64,000 nucleotides of DNA from Actinokineospora enzanensis DSM 44649 (GCF_000374445.1 NZ_KB894414.1:62001-126000); one strand, 5' to 3'; positions 8,986-19,076 are shown, counted from the stretch's first letter. Numbers and translations: made by a program. Notes: generated by a model from the sequence alone, not told the origin.

Positions 8986-10641
8986 CTACTTCTTCTTTAC
9001 CGTCACCGTGGTGAGGTCCAGCTCCTTCTGGGTGTTCAGCCGGACGTCGCCGAGCCGCTGGGACCAGCCGAACTGGGCGGTCTCGTTCCACAGCGGAATG
9101 GTCGGCAGATCGTCCCGGAGTACCTGCTCGGCCTGCTGGTACAGCTTGTTCGCCTGCTCGACGGTCGGCGCGGCGTCCGCCTGGTCCATCAGCCCGTCGA
9201 ACTTGGGGCTGCTGTAGGTGGAGTCGTTGGACGAGGCGTTGGTCCGGTAGAGCTGGCTGAGGAAGTTCTCGATGGACGGGTAGTCCGCGATCCAGCTGGC
9301 CCGGAACAGGCCGGTCATCTTCCGGTCGTCGATCAGCGTCCTGGTCTCGCCGAAGGTCGGGATCGGCTGGTAGGTGCAGTCCAGGCCGAGCGTGTTCTTG
9401 ATGCTGTTGCAGGCCGCGGTCATCCACTCCTTGTGGCCGCCGTCGGCGTTGGCGATCAACGTGATCGGGCCGTGGTAGCCGGACTTGTCCAGCGACTCCT
9501 TGGCCTTCGCCGGGTTGAACGTGCAGATCTCGCCGCACTGGCCCTTGGCGTAACCGGGGACGGCGGGGTTGACCCAGCCGTCGGCGGCGACCCGGGTGCC
9601 CTCGAAGATCTTGTTCACGATCTCGTCCCGGTTGATCGCCATCGAGATGGCCTTGCGCAGGTCCACGTTCTGGTAGGTCGGGTCGTACAGCGGGAACATC
9701 AGGGCCTGGTTGCCCATGTACGGCAGCGAGCCGTTGCGCTTGTCCAGGTCCTTCTTGTACTGGCCGCCCGCGATGCCGGTGGGCGGGATCTTGTCCAGGA
9801 AGTCCAGCGAACCGGAGACGACCGCGGTGTAGGCGGCCTCGTTGGTCTGGAACATCTTGAACGTGAGGTCCTTGAACTTCGGCTTGTCCTGGCCGGAGTA
9901 GCCGTCGAAACGGGTCAGCTTGATCTCGGTGCCCGGCTTGCGCGAGACGAAGCTGAACGGCCCGTTGCCGATCGGCTTGCTCTCGAATGCCTTCGGGTCG
10001 GCGAAGAAGGAGTCCGGCAGCGGGAAGAACGCGCTGTAGCCCAGCTTGATGGCGAACACCGAGAACGGGGAGCTCAGCGTGACCTGGAAGCTGTAGTCGT
10101 CGAGGACCTTGAGGCCGGACATCTCCTTGGCCACCGGCGTCGGCGCCTGCTGCGGGCCGTCCTTGCCGTCCGGGTCCGAGGTGTGCACGTCCTCGTAGCC
10201 CTGCACCTGCTCGAAGAAGCTGGCGGCGAGCTGCCCGTTGGGGCTGTATGCGGTGTAGTTCCAGGCATCCACGAAGTTCTTGGCCTTGACCTCGGTGCCG
10301 TCGTGGAACTTCCAGCCGTGCTTGAGGGTGATCGTGTAGACCTTGGAGTCGGTGGTCTCGATCTTGTCCGCGACCGCGTTGGTTGACTCGGCGGTGAGCG
10401 GGTCGTACCTGGTCAGGCCGGTGAACAGGGCGCGGACGACCTTGCCGCCACCGGTTTCCACGGTGTTGCCGGGCACCAGCGGGTGCTGCGGCTCGGTGTC
10501 GAAGGCGGACAACGCGCCGTTCGGGTCGACGCTCCCGGAGCCGGCGTCGCCACCGCTGTCCCCGCTCGCGCCGCACCCGGCGATCGTGAGCGCGAGTGCC
10601 ACCGGCAGCACGGACACCGCTATCCAGCGCGGTCTGCGCAT
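8986..10641 (-). CDS. Peptide ABC transporter substrate-binding lipoprotein (OppA/DppA family)
   Basis: Extracellular binding protein of 551 residues, SBP family 5, delivering peptides to the downstream permease. The N-terminus is a lipoprotein signal: MRRPRW, a hydrophobic stretch and lipobox TIAGC with Cys23. Family features include the DGTEVKAKNFVDAWNY segment and C-terminal LYQQAEQVLRDDLPTIPLW. ATG 10641 is preceded by GGGAGGGAG, a strong ribosome-binding site; the in-frame extension to 10779 lacks one. It heads the five-gene operon. The upstream 270 bp contain repeated GTCAC/GTGAC elements that may regulate the operon. Confidence 0.95.
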   Translation of the reverse strand: MRRPRWIAVSVLPVALALTIAGCGASGDSGGDAGSGSVDPNGALSAFDTEPQHPLVPGNTVETGGGKVVRALFTGLTRYDPLTAESTNAVADKIETTDSKVYTITLKHGWKFHDGTEVKAKNFVDAWNYTAYSPNGQLAASFFEQVQGYEDVHTSDPDGKDGPQQAPTPVAKEMSGLKVLDDYSFQVTLSSPFSVFAIKLGYSAFFPLPDSFFADPKAFESKPIGNGPFSFVSRKPGTEIKLTRFDGYSGQDKPKFKDLTFKMFQTNEAAYTAVVSGSLDFLDKIPPTGIAGGQYKKDLDKRNGSLPYMGNQALMFPLYDPTYQNVDLRKAISMAINRDEIVNKIFEGTRVAADGWVNPAVPGYAKGQCGEICTFNPAKAKESLDKSGYHGPITLIANADGGHKEWMTAACNSIKNTLGLDCTYQPIPTFGETRTLIDDRKMTGLFRASWIADYPSIENFLSQLYRTNASSNDSTYSSPKFDGLMDQADAAPTVEQANKLYQQAEQVLRDDLPTIPLWNETAQFGWSQRLGDVRLNTQKELDLTTVTVKKK

Positions 10642-10774
10642 GGGTCTCCCTCCCGAGACTAGTTCGACGTGGTCGGCCGGTTCTGCCGACCGCCGCGCCG
10701 ATCCCGGAGCGGAAGCCCGCTCCGAAAGTGAGAGGAAGTTAACCGGTGGCATGAGGCGCCGAGCATTCGCGGAC

Positions 10775-10792
10775 GTCACAAAGCAGTCACAA
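10775..10792. promoter_or_regulatory. GTCACAA direct repeats upstream of the peptide importer operon
   Basis: Two GTCACAA copies at 10775-10781 and 10786-10792 lie one helical turn (11 bp) apart. On the same strand GTGAC occurs at 10861 and 10872, again 11 bp apart, and at 10888. An 11-bp direct-repeat period resembles binding sites of response regulators such as PhoP, but the match is only architectural. Confidence 0.35.
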
Positions 10793-10915
10793 TCATCCCA
10801 GATTCATCCATTCGGGGGATGGTTAAAACTGGGAATGACCGGTAATCGAACACCAATTCTGTGACGGTCGAGTGACGAGTCCTGGTTGTGACAACAACGT
10901 TTTATCCAGTTTATG

Positions 10916-11887
10916 TCACGGACGGTCGGCGTTTTCCACGATGGACAAGGCGATTCCGTCGAGAATGTCGTGTTCACTCACCGACAACCGCTCGATCGGC
11001 GCGGTGCCGATGATGTGCCGGGCCAGCGCGCGCACCACCAGCGCCCCGCCTGCGATCACGTCGACCCGGCCCGGGTGCATGGCCGGGATCGCGGCCCGCT
11101 CGTCGTGCGTGGCGGCCAGCAGCCGCCCGGTGATCCCCTCGATGTCCGCGCCGGACAGCGCGCTCAGGTGGATCCGGTCGGGGTCGTAGGCGGGCAGGTC
11201 CTGCGCGATGGCGGACAGCGTGGTCACCGTGCCCGCCACGCCCACCCAGGTGCGCGCCTCGGCCACCGGGACCGCGGCGAAGGCCTCCGCCAGCACCTCC
11301 ACGGCCACCGCGTCGGCTGCGGCGATCTCGTCGGCCGTGGGCGGGTCGGAGCGCAGGCACCGCTCGGTGAGCCGCACACAGCCGATGTCGACCGACTTGG
11401 CGGCCCGCACGACGGCGCGGGTGCCGTCCCAGTCGCCCAGCACCAGCTCCGTCGAGCCGCCGCCGACGTCCGCGACCAGGAACGGGCCGTCCTCGGGTGC
11501 CAGCTCTCCCACCGCGCCCACGAACGACAGCCGGGCCTCCTCCGCGCCGCTGATCACCTCGGCCTCGACACCGAGCACCGCATGGGTCATGGCGAAGAAC
11601 TCGTCCCGGTTGGCCGCGTCCCGGGTGGCGGAGGTGGCCACCATGCGGACCTGCTCGACTCCCTTGCGGCGCAGCACACCCACGTAGTCGGCGAGCGCGT
11701 CCGCGGTGCGCTGCAAGGCCTCCGGGGCCAATCGGCCGGTCGCGTCAACGCCCTGGCCCAACCGGACCACGCGCATCTCCCGGTGCAGGTCACGCAGCGA
11801 GAACGACCCGTCGTGCCGCTCGGTGACCTCCGCGACCAACAGCCGCAGCGAATTCGTACCGCAATCGATGGCGGCGACCCTGTTCAT
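10916..11887 (-). CDS. ppx: Exopolyphosphatase / Ppx-GppA family phosphatase
   Basis: Hydrolyses inorganic polyphosphate or pppGpp. The 323-residue protein has the ASKHA-fold phosphate loops: AAIDCGTNSLRLLVAEV at the N-terminus and VADVGGGSTELVLG in the middle, with GVAGTVTTLSAI as the later adenosine-like motif. The length suits the short actinobacterial Ppx (like M. tuberculosis Rv1026) rather than the ~500-residue enterobacterial enzyme. ATG 11887 begins exactly at the conserved MNRVAAIDCGTNS. In mycobacteria ppx follows DUF501; here a transglycosylase gene, aidB and a VanZ-like gene separate them. Confidence 0.9.
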   Translation of the reverse strand: MNRVAAIDCGTNSLRLLVAEVTERHDGSFSLRDLHREMRVVRLGQGVDATGRLAPEALQRTADALADYVGVLRRKGVEQVRMVATSATRDAANRDEFFAMTHAVLGVEAEVISGAEEARLSFVGAVGELAPEDGPFLVADVGGGSTELVLGDWDGTRAVVRAAKSVDIGCVRLTERCLRSDPPTADEIAAADAVAVEVLAEAFAAVPVAEARTWVGVAGTVTTLSAIAQDLPAYDPDRIHLSALSGADIEGITGRLLAATHDERAAIPAMHPGRVDVIAGGALVVRALARHIIGTAPIERLSVSEHDILDGIALSIVENADRP

Positions 11888-11994
11888 GCCCAGCAGCCTA
11901 GGGATGGGGTGTGTCACGCGCTCGGTCCGGTATGGACGTCGGAAGCCGCCCACACCGTGGCGTGGGCGGCTTCCAGTCGATCGCTTGTCCGGTA

Positions 11995-13272
11995 TCAGGT
12001 GGTCGGCAGTGCCGATCCGACCGCACCGGTCGTGGTGGCGCCAGCCGCCGGGGTCGTCGTCGGGGTGACGCACGGCTCCGGCGTGGTCGGGGCGCCCGCG
12101 GGGGTCGTGGTGGTGGTCGGGGTCGTGGTGGGCACGACCTCGGTGCACGACGGCGTGGTGGTGACCGGCGGGGTGGTCGTCGACGGCTCGGTGGTCGTCG
12201 TCGGCTGTGTCGTCTGCGTGGTCTGCGTGACCGTGCTGCTCGGCGCGGTGGTGCTCGACCCACCCGGCTGCGTCGTCGTCGACGGCGGCACGCTCGGGTT
12301 CTGCGACGGGCTCACCCCGTCCACCGGCGGCGGGACCGGCGACGGGCCCGGCGTGATGGTGGCGGTGGGCAGCACGGGCGCGGGCAGCGCCAACTGCTGC
12401 ACCGGCCCGGCGTGCGAGTCGGCGACCGGCGTGACGCCCTTGCCGTAGGCGTCGGCCCAGACCAGGACCGTGCGCACGTAGCTGTCCGAGTGGTTGTAGC
12501 GGAACACCGCCGCCGCCCGCTGCTGCGGGTTCGACACGTCCAGACCACCCGAGCACAGGTACTTCGCCGCGCCGAGCGCCGCGTCGAACACGTTGTTCGG
12601 GTCGGTCTGGCCGTCGCCGTTACCGTCCGAGGCGTAGCCGCGCCAGGTGGACGGGATGAACTGCATCGGGCCGACCGCGCGGTCCCAGCGGGCGTCGCCG
12701 TCGTAGCGGCCGCCGTCGGTGTCGGCGATCGCGGCGTACCCGCCGCCGTTGAGCACCGGGCCCAGGATCGGCGCGACCGTGCGCCCGGTGGCGTCGACCC
12801 GGCCGCCGCGCGCGTGGTTGGACTCGATGCGCCCGATGCTGGCCAGCAGCGGCCAGTCCAGGTGGCAGTTCGGCGTGGTGGTGGCCATCGTCTGCGCGGC
12901 GCGCATGTAGGCCTGCAGCATGGTCCCGGGGATGTTGTTCGTCCCGGTCGGGACCGGGATCGGGGGACCGGCGGTGTAGGCCAGCAGATCCGGGTTGCCC
13001 GCCAGGTCGAGCACCTCCTGGCCGAGCTTGTCGTCGGCGGGCGCCGAACCGTCGACACCGACCTCGGCCGGGTCGGTCATGCCGTTCAGGCCGCCACCCG
13101 CCTGCGCGGCGAGCGCCGAGGCGGTCTGCATGTCGTAGAGCGCCACCGGGGCGCCCGCGCCGACGGCGGGGACCAATAACAGCGCGCCCGCGGCCGCGAC
13201 CGCCCCGCGCCTGCGCTTGGTCTGCTGCCGGTGCTTCCCGACCTTCCTACCTCCGGTTCTGCGCGCACTCAC
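11995..13272 (-). CDS. Secreted lytic transglycosylase-like protein with Thr/Pro-rich tail
   Basis: Predicted peptidoglycan-cleaving enzyme of the MltB-like (SLT_2) group. After a basic N-terminus (GKHRQQTKRRR) and a hydrophobic signal segment comes a transglycosylase domain with IGRIESNHARGGR (catalytic Glu in RIESNH), the region RYDGDARWDRAVGPMQFIPS and RYNHSDSYVRTV. The last ~130 residues are a low-complexity Thr/Pro tail, probably a wall spacer. The start is uncertain: GTG 13272 is the nearest usable codon, while a GGAGGTAGGAAG sequence precedes a GTC codon at the conserved GKHR. It is a paralogue of the protein at 20567-21397. Confidence 0.85.
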   Translation of the reverse strand: MSARRTGGRKVGKHRQQTKRRRGAVAAAGALLLVPAVGAGAPVALYDMQTASALAAQAGGGLNGMTDPAEVGVDGSAPADDKLGQEVLDLAGNPDLLAYTAGPPIPVPTGTNNIPGTMLQAYMRAAQTMATTTPNCHLDWPLLASIGRIESNHARGGRVDATGRTVAPILGPVLNGGGYAAIADTDGGRYDGDARWDRAVGPMQFIPSTWRGYASDGNGDGQTDPNNVFDAALGAAKYLCSGGLDVSNPQQRAAAVFRYNHSDSYVRTVLVWADAYGKGVTPVADSHAGPVQQLALPAPVLPTATITPGPSPVPPPVDGVSPSQNPSVPPSTTTQPGGSSTTAPSSTVTQTTQTTQPTTTTEPSTTTPPVTTTPSCTEVVPTTTPTTTTTPAGAPTTPEPCVTPTTTPAAGATTTGAVGSALPTT

Positions 13273-13584
13273 CCTGAACCCCGCCCCTCGACCATCGTGT
13301 GTCCGCCGGCTCGCGCCGACCCGTACTCGCGTCCCGGCCATCTACCCTGCCGCATCTCGGGCGCCGAGTCATCGTCAACGCGGAGATGGGGCCAGATGTC
13401 TTCACGTTCCGCCCTTTCGTCCGTCCGTTGTTAACTCTGTCGTCAAACCAACAGTCAAACCAACCGTCAAACCGAGCGCCCCGGCCGGGGGGCAGCGGTC
13501 CCCGGCGGCGCACCGCCGGGCCACGCCTGGGACGTAACGCTAGATCGCCCCGGTTGCCCCTGCCACGGGTATTACTCTCCGGTA
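13273..13584. other. 312-bp intergenic region with a short tandem repeat
   Basis: Separates two divergent genes. The only clear structure is GTCAAACCAACA repeated at 13442, 13454 and 13466 (12-bp period, last copy diverged). On the minus strand this reads as successive TTTGAC boxes, one followed after 17 bases by GTTAAC. On the plus strand a TATTAC -10-like hexamer at 13570-13575 lies 9 bases before the acyl-CoA dehydrogenase ATG, which suggests a leaderless transcript. Confidence 0.4.
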
Positions 13585-15204
13585 ATGACCGCGACGCGCC
13601 CGCTGGACCACACCCACGAGGTGGCCAACCAGGCACCACCCGTGCATCGCCTCGACCCGCTCGCGTGTGACCCGACGCTGGTCAGCGCGGTTCGGGCGTT
13701 CGGATCCGGGGCGGTACTGTCCTCGTTGGAGCCTGTCGCGAAAGAGGCGTGGGCGGTGGAAAGCCGGCAACAGGGAAGGCTCGCCAACGACCATCCACCG
13801 ACCCTCCGTACGCACGACCGGTACGGCAACCGGATCGACGAGGTCGAGTTCCACCCGTCCTGGCACTGGCTCATGGACCGCGCCGTCGCCCATGGCCTGC
13901 ACGCGGCACCATGGGCCCCGGACGCGGGCCCGCACGCGCATCTACGCCGGGCGGCGGCATTCACACTGTGGTCCCAGATGGAGGCAGGCCACGGCTGCCC
14001 GATCTCGATGACGTACGCGGCTGTCCCGGCCCTGCGGCACGCGCCGGAACTGGCGGAACAGTTCGAACCCGGCCTGCGGTCGACCGTCTACGACCCGGGA
14101 CTTCGGTCCCCTTCGGACAAAGCCGGGCTGCTGGCGGGTATGTCGATGACTGAGAAACAGGGTGGATCCGACGTCCGGACAAACACGACAACCGCGACTC
14201 CCGTGGGAGACGGGACGTATTCGCTGGTGGGGCACAAGTGGTTCACGTCGGCACCGATGAACGACCTGTTCCTGACCCTCGCCCAGGCGCCTGGCGGGCT
14301 CACATGTTTCCTGCTGCCGCGGGTGTTGCCCGACGGGACGCGCAACGCGGTGCGGTTGCAGCGGTTGAAGGACAAGTTGGGGAACAAGTCCAACGCCTCC
14401 GCAGAACTGGAGTACATGGGGGCGATCGCGTGGCGGGTCGGAGAGGAGGGGCGAGGGGTTCGCACGATCATCGAGATGGTGACGTTGACGCGGCTGGATT
14501 GTGTACTGGGATCGACGTCGAACATCCGGGCGGCGTTGACGTATGCAGCCCATCACGCGGCACATCGATCGGCTTTCGGCTCCATGCTGCGCGATCAGCC
14601 CGCGATGACGGCGGTCCTGGCCGACCTGGCGCTGGAGTCTGACGCGGCGACCGTGCTTGCCATGCGCCTGGCGTCCGAAGTGGACTCAGGCGGCGAGCTG
14701 CTGCGGATCGCGTTGCCCGCGGCGAAGTTCTATGTGTGCAAACGGGCGCCGGGAGTGGTGGCCGAGGCGCTGGAGTGCCTGGGCGGCAATGGGTATGTGG
14801 AGGAGTCGGAGCTGCCCCGGCTGTACCGGGAGGCGCCATTGATGTCGATCTGGGAGGGATCGGGGAATGTGACCGCGCTTGACGTGGTGCGCGCGGTTGA
14901 TCGGTCTCCGTCCAGTGTGGATGCGTTGATGGCCGAGCTGGCTTTGACCGATGGCCTGGATTCACGGCTTGATGGGGCTGTGGCGGGATTGCGCGCTCTG
15001 GTTGCCGGGGCTAGGGCGGAGGGGGCTCGGTTGTTGGCCGAGCAGGTTACGTTGTGCTTGCAGGGGAGTTTGTTGGTTCGGTATGCGCCTGAGGTGGCGG
15101 AAGGATTCCTCGCCAGCCGGTTCGCGGGGACTGGCCGGGTGATGGGGGTGTTACCTCGGGGGGTGGATATTCGGGGATTGGTCGACCGAATCACGCCGAA
15201 CTGA
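13585..15204 (+). CDS. AidB-like acyl-CoA dehydrogenase family protein
   Basis: FAD flavoprotein of the AidB branch of acyl-CoA dehydrogenases, 539 residues. In E. coli AidB is induced by alkylation stress and binds DNA; the reaction is not settled. The N-terminus DHTHEVANQAPP matches the AidB arm, MSMTEKQGGSDVRTN is the flavin/substrate motif, and CLGGNGYVEESELPRLYREA with SIWEGSGNVTALD at the C-terminal part are diagnostic. ATG 13585 follows a TATTAC -10-like element by 9 bases, so the mRNA may be leaderless. It stands alone, divergent from the transglycosylase gene. Codon use near the C-terminus is less GC-rich than usual here. Confidence 0.9.
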   Translation: MTATRPLDHTHEVANQAPPVHRLDPLACDPTLVSAVRAFGSGAVLSSLEPVAKEAWAVESRQQGRLANDHPPTLRTHDRYGNRIDEVEFHPSWHWLMDRAVAHGLHAAPWAPDAGPHAHLRRAAAFTLWSQMEAGHGCPISMTYAAVPALRHAPELAEQFEPGLRSTVYDPGLRSPSDKAGLLAGMSMTEKQGGSDVRTNTTTATPVGDGTYSLVGHKWFTSAPMNDLFLTLAQAPGGLTCFLLPRVLPDGTRNAVRLQRLKDKLGNKSNASAELEYMGAIAWRVGEEGRGVRTIIEMVTLTRLDCVLGSTSNIRAALTYAAHHAAHRSAFGSMLRDQPAMTAVLADLALESDAATVLAMRLASEVDSGGELLRIALPAAKFYVCKRAPGVVAEALECLGGNGYVEESELPRLYREAPLMSIWEGSGNVTALDVVRAVDRSPSSVDALMAELALTDGLDSRLDGAVAGLRALVAGARAEGARLLAEQVTLCLQGSLLVRYAPEVAEGFLASRFAGTGRVMGVLPRGVDIRGLVDRITPN

Positions 15205-15307
15205 TACCAAGCCGCAAATTGCAGTCGACTGTCGATACCTCTCGGCGCGAGAATCCGAGCTGCTACCCTGAGCAAGGGGTCGATCACCGGACGTCGAGGG
15301 GTGTCGG

Positions 15308-15928
15308 ATGGAGCAACTCTGGCGGAGCTTCGGCAAGGTCATCCCGTTGACCTGGGCGATCCTGCCGATCCTGCTGATAGTCGGCTTGGTATTGACACTG
15401 CACAGGAAGCGCCGTATGCCCGCTCGTGCGGCGCTCATGAAGTCAGTGCTCGATATGCTCTCGCTCTTGTCTATCCTGCCGGTTCTTTATCTCGTCGCGT
15501 TTCCTGTTTTCGGTCCGACGGAAAACCATTCAGTCAGCCTCGTGCCAGGAGCGGAGATCTCGAAGGTCTTCGCGGAAGAGTCGAACCTCTGGCAAGCACT
15601 GGGAAACCTGGCCCTCCTGGCCCCGATTGGCGCGCTGGTGCCCATACGCTACCCCGCCGCCCGCACGTGGATCCGTTCCGGATTGATCCTGCTGGCAGCT
15701 TCCTGCGCCATCGAAGCTCTGCAATGGCTCCTCCCGCTCGGCAGGATCACAGCCGTCGATGACGTGATCCTGAACGTTACCGGCGGAATGCTCGGCGCGG
15801 CGCTCACCCGCTTCTGGTGGGGCCGAAGGCCAACCAGCCGCGAACGAACTGCGACACTCGTGAGGCACCCGACGTCAGTTGGTGCTGGGGGCCGCGCAGT
15901 CGCCGGTGGGCCAGGAGGTACCGAGTAG
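15308..15928 (+). CDS. VanZ-like membrane protein
   Basis: A 206-residue integral membrane protein of the VanZ family; the family includes a teicoplanin-resistance accessory protein but most members have no known role. Four or five hydrophobic helices are visible (ILPILLIVGLVLTL, LLSILPVLYLVAFPVF, NLALLAPIGALVPI, LILLAASCAIEAL, DDVILNVTGGMLGAAL). The conserved motifs are NLALLAPIGAL and the EALQWLLPLGR / DDVILN pair. The hydrophilic C-terminus after residue 165 is not conserved and overlaps the convergent DUF501 gene by 54 bp. GC content is lower than that of its neighbours, which hints at acquisition. Confidence 0.8.
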   Translation: MEQLWRSFGKVIPLTWAILPILLIVGLVLTLHRKRRMPARAALMKSVLDMLSLLSILPVLYLVAFPVFGPTENHSVSLVPGAEISKVFAEESNLWQALGNLALLAPIGALVPIRYPAARTWIRSGLILLAASCAIEALQWLLPLGRITAVDDVILNVTGGMLGAALTRFWWGRRPTSRERTATLVRHPTSVGAGGRAVAGGPGGTE

Positions 15929-16375
15929 GGCCAGAGCCTCGTCACCGAACGGGTTCACGCCTGGGCCCGCGGCCAGCGAGTGGGCGATGTGGACGTGCAG
16001 GCATTTGACTCGGCCGGGCATGCCGCCCGCGGTCACCTGGGTGCCCAAGGGTTCGATGGCGTCGCGCTCGGCCAGGTAGGTCTCGTGGGCGCGGAGGTAG
16101 TGGGCCGCCAGGTCCGCGTCGGTGGACAACCGGTCCGTCATGTCCTTCATGACGCCGGTCGTCTCCAAGGTGCTCACCGCGGCCGCGAGTCGGGAGCACG
16201 TCAAGTAGTACAGCGTGGGGAACGGTGTGCCGTCCTCCAGCCGCGGGCTGGTCTGGATCACCGCCGGGTGGCCGCTCGGGCAGCGGGCGGCGATGGCGCG
16301 GATGGCGCGGGGCGGGCGGCCCAGCTGGACGGCGACGGTGTCGCGGTCGAGTTCGGTGACGGGTTCGAGGTTCAC
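15875..16375 (-). CDS. DUF501 domain-containing protein
   Basis: Conserved actinobacterial protein of 166 residues with no assigned function. Typical features are QLGRPPRAIRAIAARCPSG, the PFPTLYYLTCSRL segment and KCLHVHIAHSLAAGPGVNP, including conserved Cys and His residues that suggest a metal site. GTG 16375 overlaps the divIC stop as GTGA, which decides the start against an upstream ATG at 16402. It is the third gene of the eno-divIC-DUF501 operon, an arrangement shared with M. tuberculosis Rv1023-Rv1025. Confidence 0.88.
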   Translation of the reverse strand: MNLEPVTELDRDTVAVQLGRPPRAIRAIAARCPSGHPAVIQTSPRLEDGTPFPTLYYLTCSRLAAAVSTLETTGVMKDMTDRLSTDADLAAHYLRAHETYLAERDAIEPLGTQVTAGGMPGRVKCLHVHIAHSLAAGPGVNPFGDEALALLGTSWPTGDCAAPSTN

Positions 16376-16905
16376 CGGCGCTCCCCCGTGACCGAGTCCC
16401 ACAGCGACTGGTACCAGGCCTGTTGCGGGATCGGCTGGGTCGTTGCCTGGTCGCCCGCGCCCTGGTTGGCGGTGGGCGGCAGTTCGACCATGTAGGGGGT
16501 TTCTCCGGGCATCACGTAGCGCAGTCTCTCGCGGGCCTGGACGCGGATCTGTTCCGGGTCGGCCAGTTGTTCCTTGCGCCTGGTCAGGTCGTCGACCTGC
16601 TTGTGCAGTTCGGCCTGGCGGTGTTCCATCGCCTCAAGATCGGTGCGCTGGGACAGGTAGTTGCGCAACGGCACCGCCACGCTCAACGCCAGGGCGCAGA
16701 CGACCGTGGCGACGACGGCCGCGCGGCGGGTGGTGGCCAGGCCGAGGACGCCGCCGCGTTTGCGGGACTTCTTCTGCTGGCCCGGTCGGGACTCCGACCG
16801 GGCCTGCGCGGTGGTCGGGCGCGTGCGCCGGGTTCGCTCCGGGCGGCGGGCCACGGTGGCGCGCTTGGCGGCTCGTCCGCCGCGTTCGGTGCCGCGCCCG
16901 ACCAT
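16372..16905 (-). CDS. Septum formation initiator family protein (DivIC/FtsB)
   Basis: Bitopic divisome protein of 177 residues that in other bacteria bridges FtsL and FtsQ at the septum. It has a long Arg/Lys/Thr-rich cytoplasmic N-terminus (about 1-58), one transmembrane helix (AAVVATVVCALALSVAVPL), a coiled coil (DLEAMEHRQAELHKQVDDL) and the conserved ARERLRYVMPGE. The rest is a Pro/Gln-rich C-terminus. The start lies 4 bases after the eno stop; the stop overlaps DUF501. Confidence 0.92.
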   Translation of the reverse strand: MVGRGTERGGRAAKRATVARRPERTRRTRPTTAQARSESRPGQQKKSRKRGGVLGLATTRRAAVVATVVCALALSVAVPLRNYLSQRTDLEAMEHRQAELHKQVDDLTRRKEQLADPEQIRVQARERLRYVMPGETPYMVELPPTANQGAGDQATTQPIPQQAWYQSLWDSVTGERR

Positions 16906-16909
16906 CGGC

Positions 16910-18286
<1,377 letters not shown>

Positions 18287-18338
18287 TCACAATGCGGGGT
18301 CGAGGAACAGCGTTTTCCCGCGTAGTGTTGATCTGACT

Positions 18339-18725
18339 ATGACGGAGGAGCCCGCCAACACCTTCGACGCGTTCCGCCACGCCGAGTCACTGGTGGCCCA
18401 ACGCAGGCCGCTGGACGCCCTCGCGGCCCTCGGCCCCGTGCTCGACGCCGCCCCCGACGCCCCCAGCGTGCACCTGCTGGCAGGCCGCGCGTACCTCGGA
18501 TCCGCCCAGCTCCGCCGCGCCGAACAGGCGTTCCTGCGGGTGCTGGAGCTGGACCCCACGGACCACTACGCCCGCTTCGCGCTCGGCAAGACCCTGCAAC
18601 GGCAGAGTCGGCTCCCGGAAGCCCAGACCCAGCTGCGGATGGCCGTCGCGATGAACCCGCTGCCCGAGTACCAGGAAGCATTGGGCGAGGTCAACGCCCG
18701 AATGGCGGTCGAACGCGACCGGTAG
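18339..18725 (+). CDS. TPR-repeat protein
   Basis: A 128-residue cytoplasmic protein made of about three tetratricopeptide repeats: FRHAESLVAQRRPLDALAAL, then VHLLAGRAYLGSAQLRRAEQ and HYARFALGKTLQRQSRLPEA. These repeats mediate protein-protein contacts; the partner is unknown. ATG 18339 is only 10 bases after a TAGTGT -10-like hexamer, so the transcript may be leaderless. It is divergent from eno. Short TPR proteins of this kind are common beside eno in related genomes, but I cannot name a function. Confidence 0.8.
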   Translation: MTEEPANTFDAFRHAESLVAQRRPLDALAALGPVLDAAPDAPSVHLLAGRAYLGSAQLRRAEQAFLRVLELDPTDHYARFALGKTLQRQSRLPEAQTQLRMAVAMNPLPEYQEALGEVNARMAVERDR

Positions 18726-18821
18726 TCGGCGGATACCGGTCATCACCGTGAGTACCCGGCCGGTCTCGGCGAAGATATCCCCGACCACCAGCCGACCCGG
18801 GCGACTTGGAGAATCCGGAGG

Positions 18822-19076
18822 ATGAGCATCCAGGAGCAAGCCAACCAGCTCGCGGGCCTCGCCGACCGCGTGCCGACCGCCAACATCCAGCAGCTGAACA
18901 ACGACCTGTCCGACCTCGCGAACCAGGTCTCCAGCATCCTCGGCGAGACCACCAGCGCGAACTCCGTCCGCTCCATCCTCGGCCAGGCCCAGAGCGTCGT
19001 GAACGACCTGGGCGGCCTGCTCGAACAAGCCCGCACCGAGATCACCAACGCGGCCCACCACCACCTCAACGGTTGA
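18822..19076 (+). CDS. Small helical protein, first gene of the deaminase-toxin operon
   Basis: An 84-residue, almost entirely helical protein (MSIQEQANQLAGLADRVP, then QQLNNDLSDLANQVSSIL and SVVNDLGGLLEQARTEI). It has no WxG motif, signal peptide or cysteine, but its size and two-helix character resemble small ESX-type partners or chaperones. GGAGG directly abuts the ATG, with a better spaced TTGGAGA ten bases upstream. Its TGA overlaps the TTG start of the toxin gene (TTGA), so the two are translationally coupled. I infer a role as secretion partner or adaptor of the toxin; it could equally be a regulator. The family is not recognised. Confidence 0.7.
   Translation: MSIQEQANQLAGLADRVPTANIQQLNNDLSDLANQVSSILGETTSANSVRSILGQAQSVVNDLGGLLEQARTEITNAAHHHLNG

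Noticed and set aside
12000-12330. Repetitive DNA resembling a tandem array
   Set aside because: It encodes the Thr/Pro-rich tail (ACC/ACG/CCG codons) of the transglycosylase; no CRISPR-like regular spacers.
11888-12556. Apparent N-terminal extension of ppx
   Set aside because: The frame continues through the transglycosylase gene as a shadow; ppx starts with a conserved MNRVAAIDCGTNS at 11887.
13273-13440. Possible c-di-AMP (ydaO) riboswitch in front of the transglycosylase gene
   Set aside because: Such switches precede wall hydrolase genes in actinobacteria, but I could not find the conserved core pieces in this leader.
18822-19076. WXG100 protein
   Set aside because: The size and helices fit, but no W-x-G motif is present, so it is only described as a helical partner.
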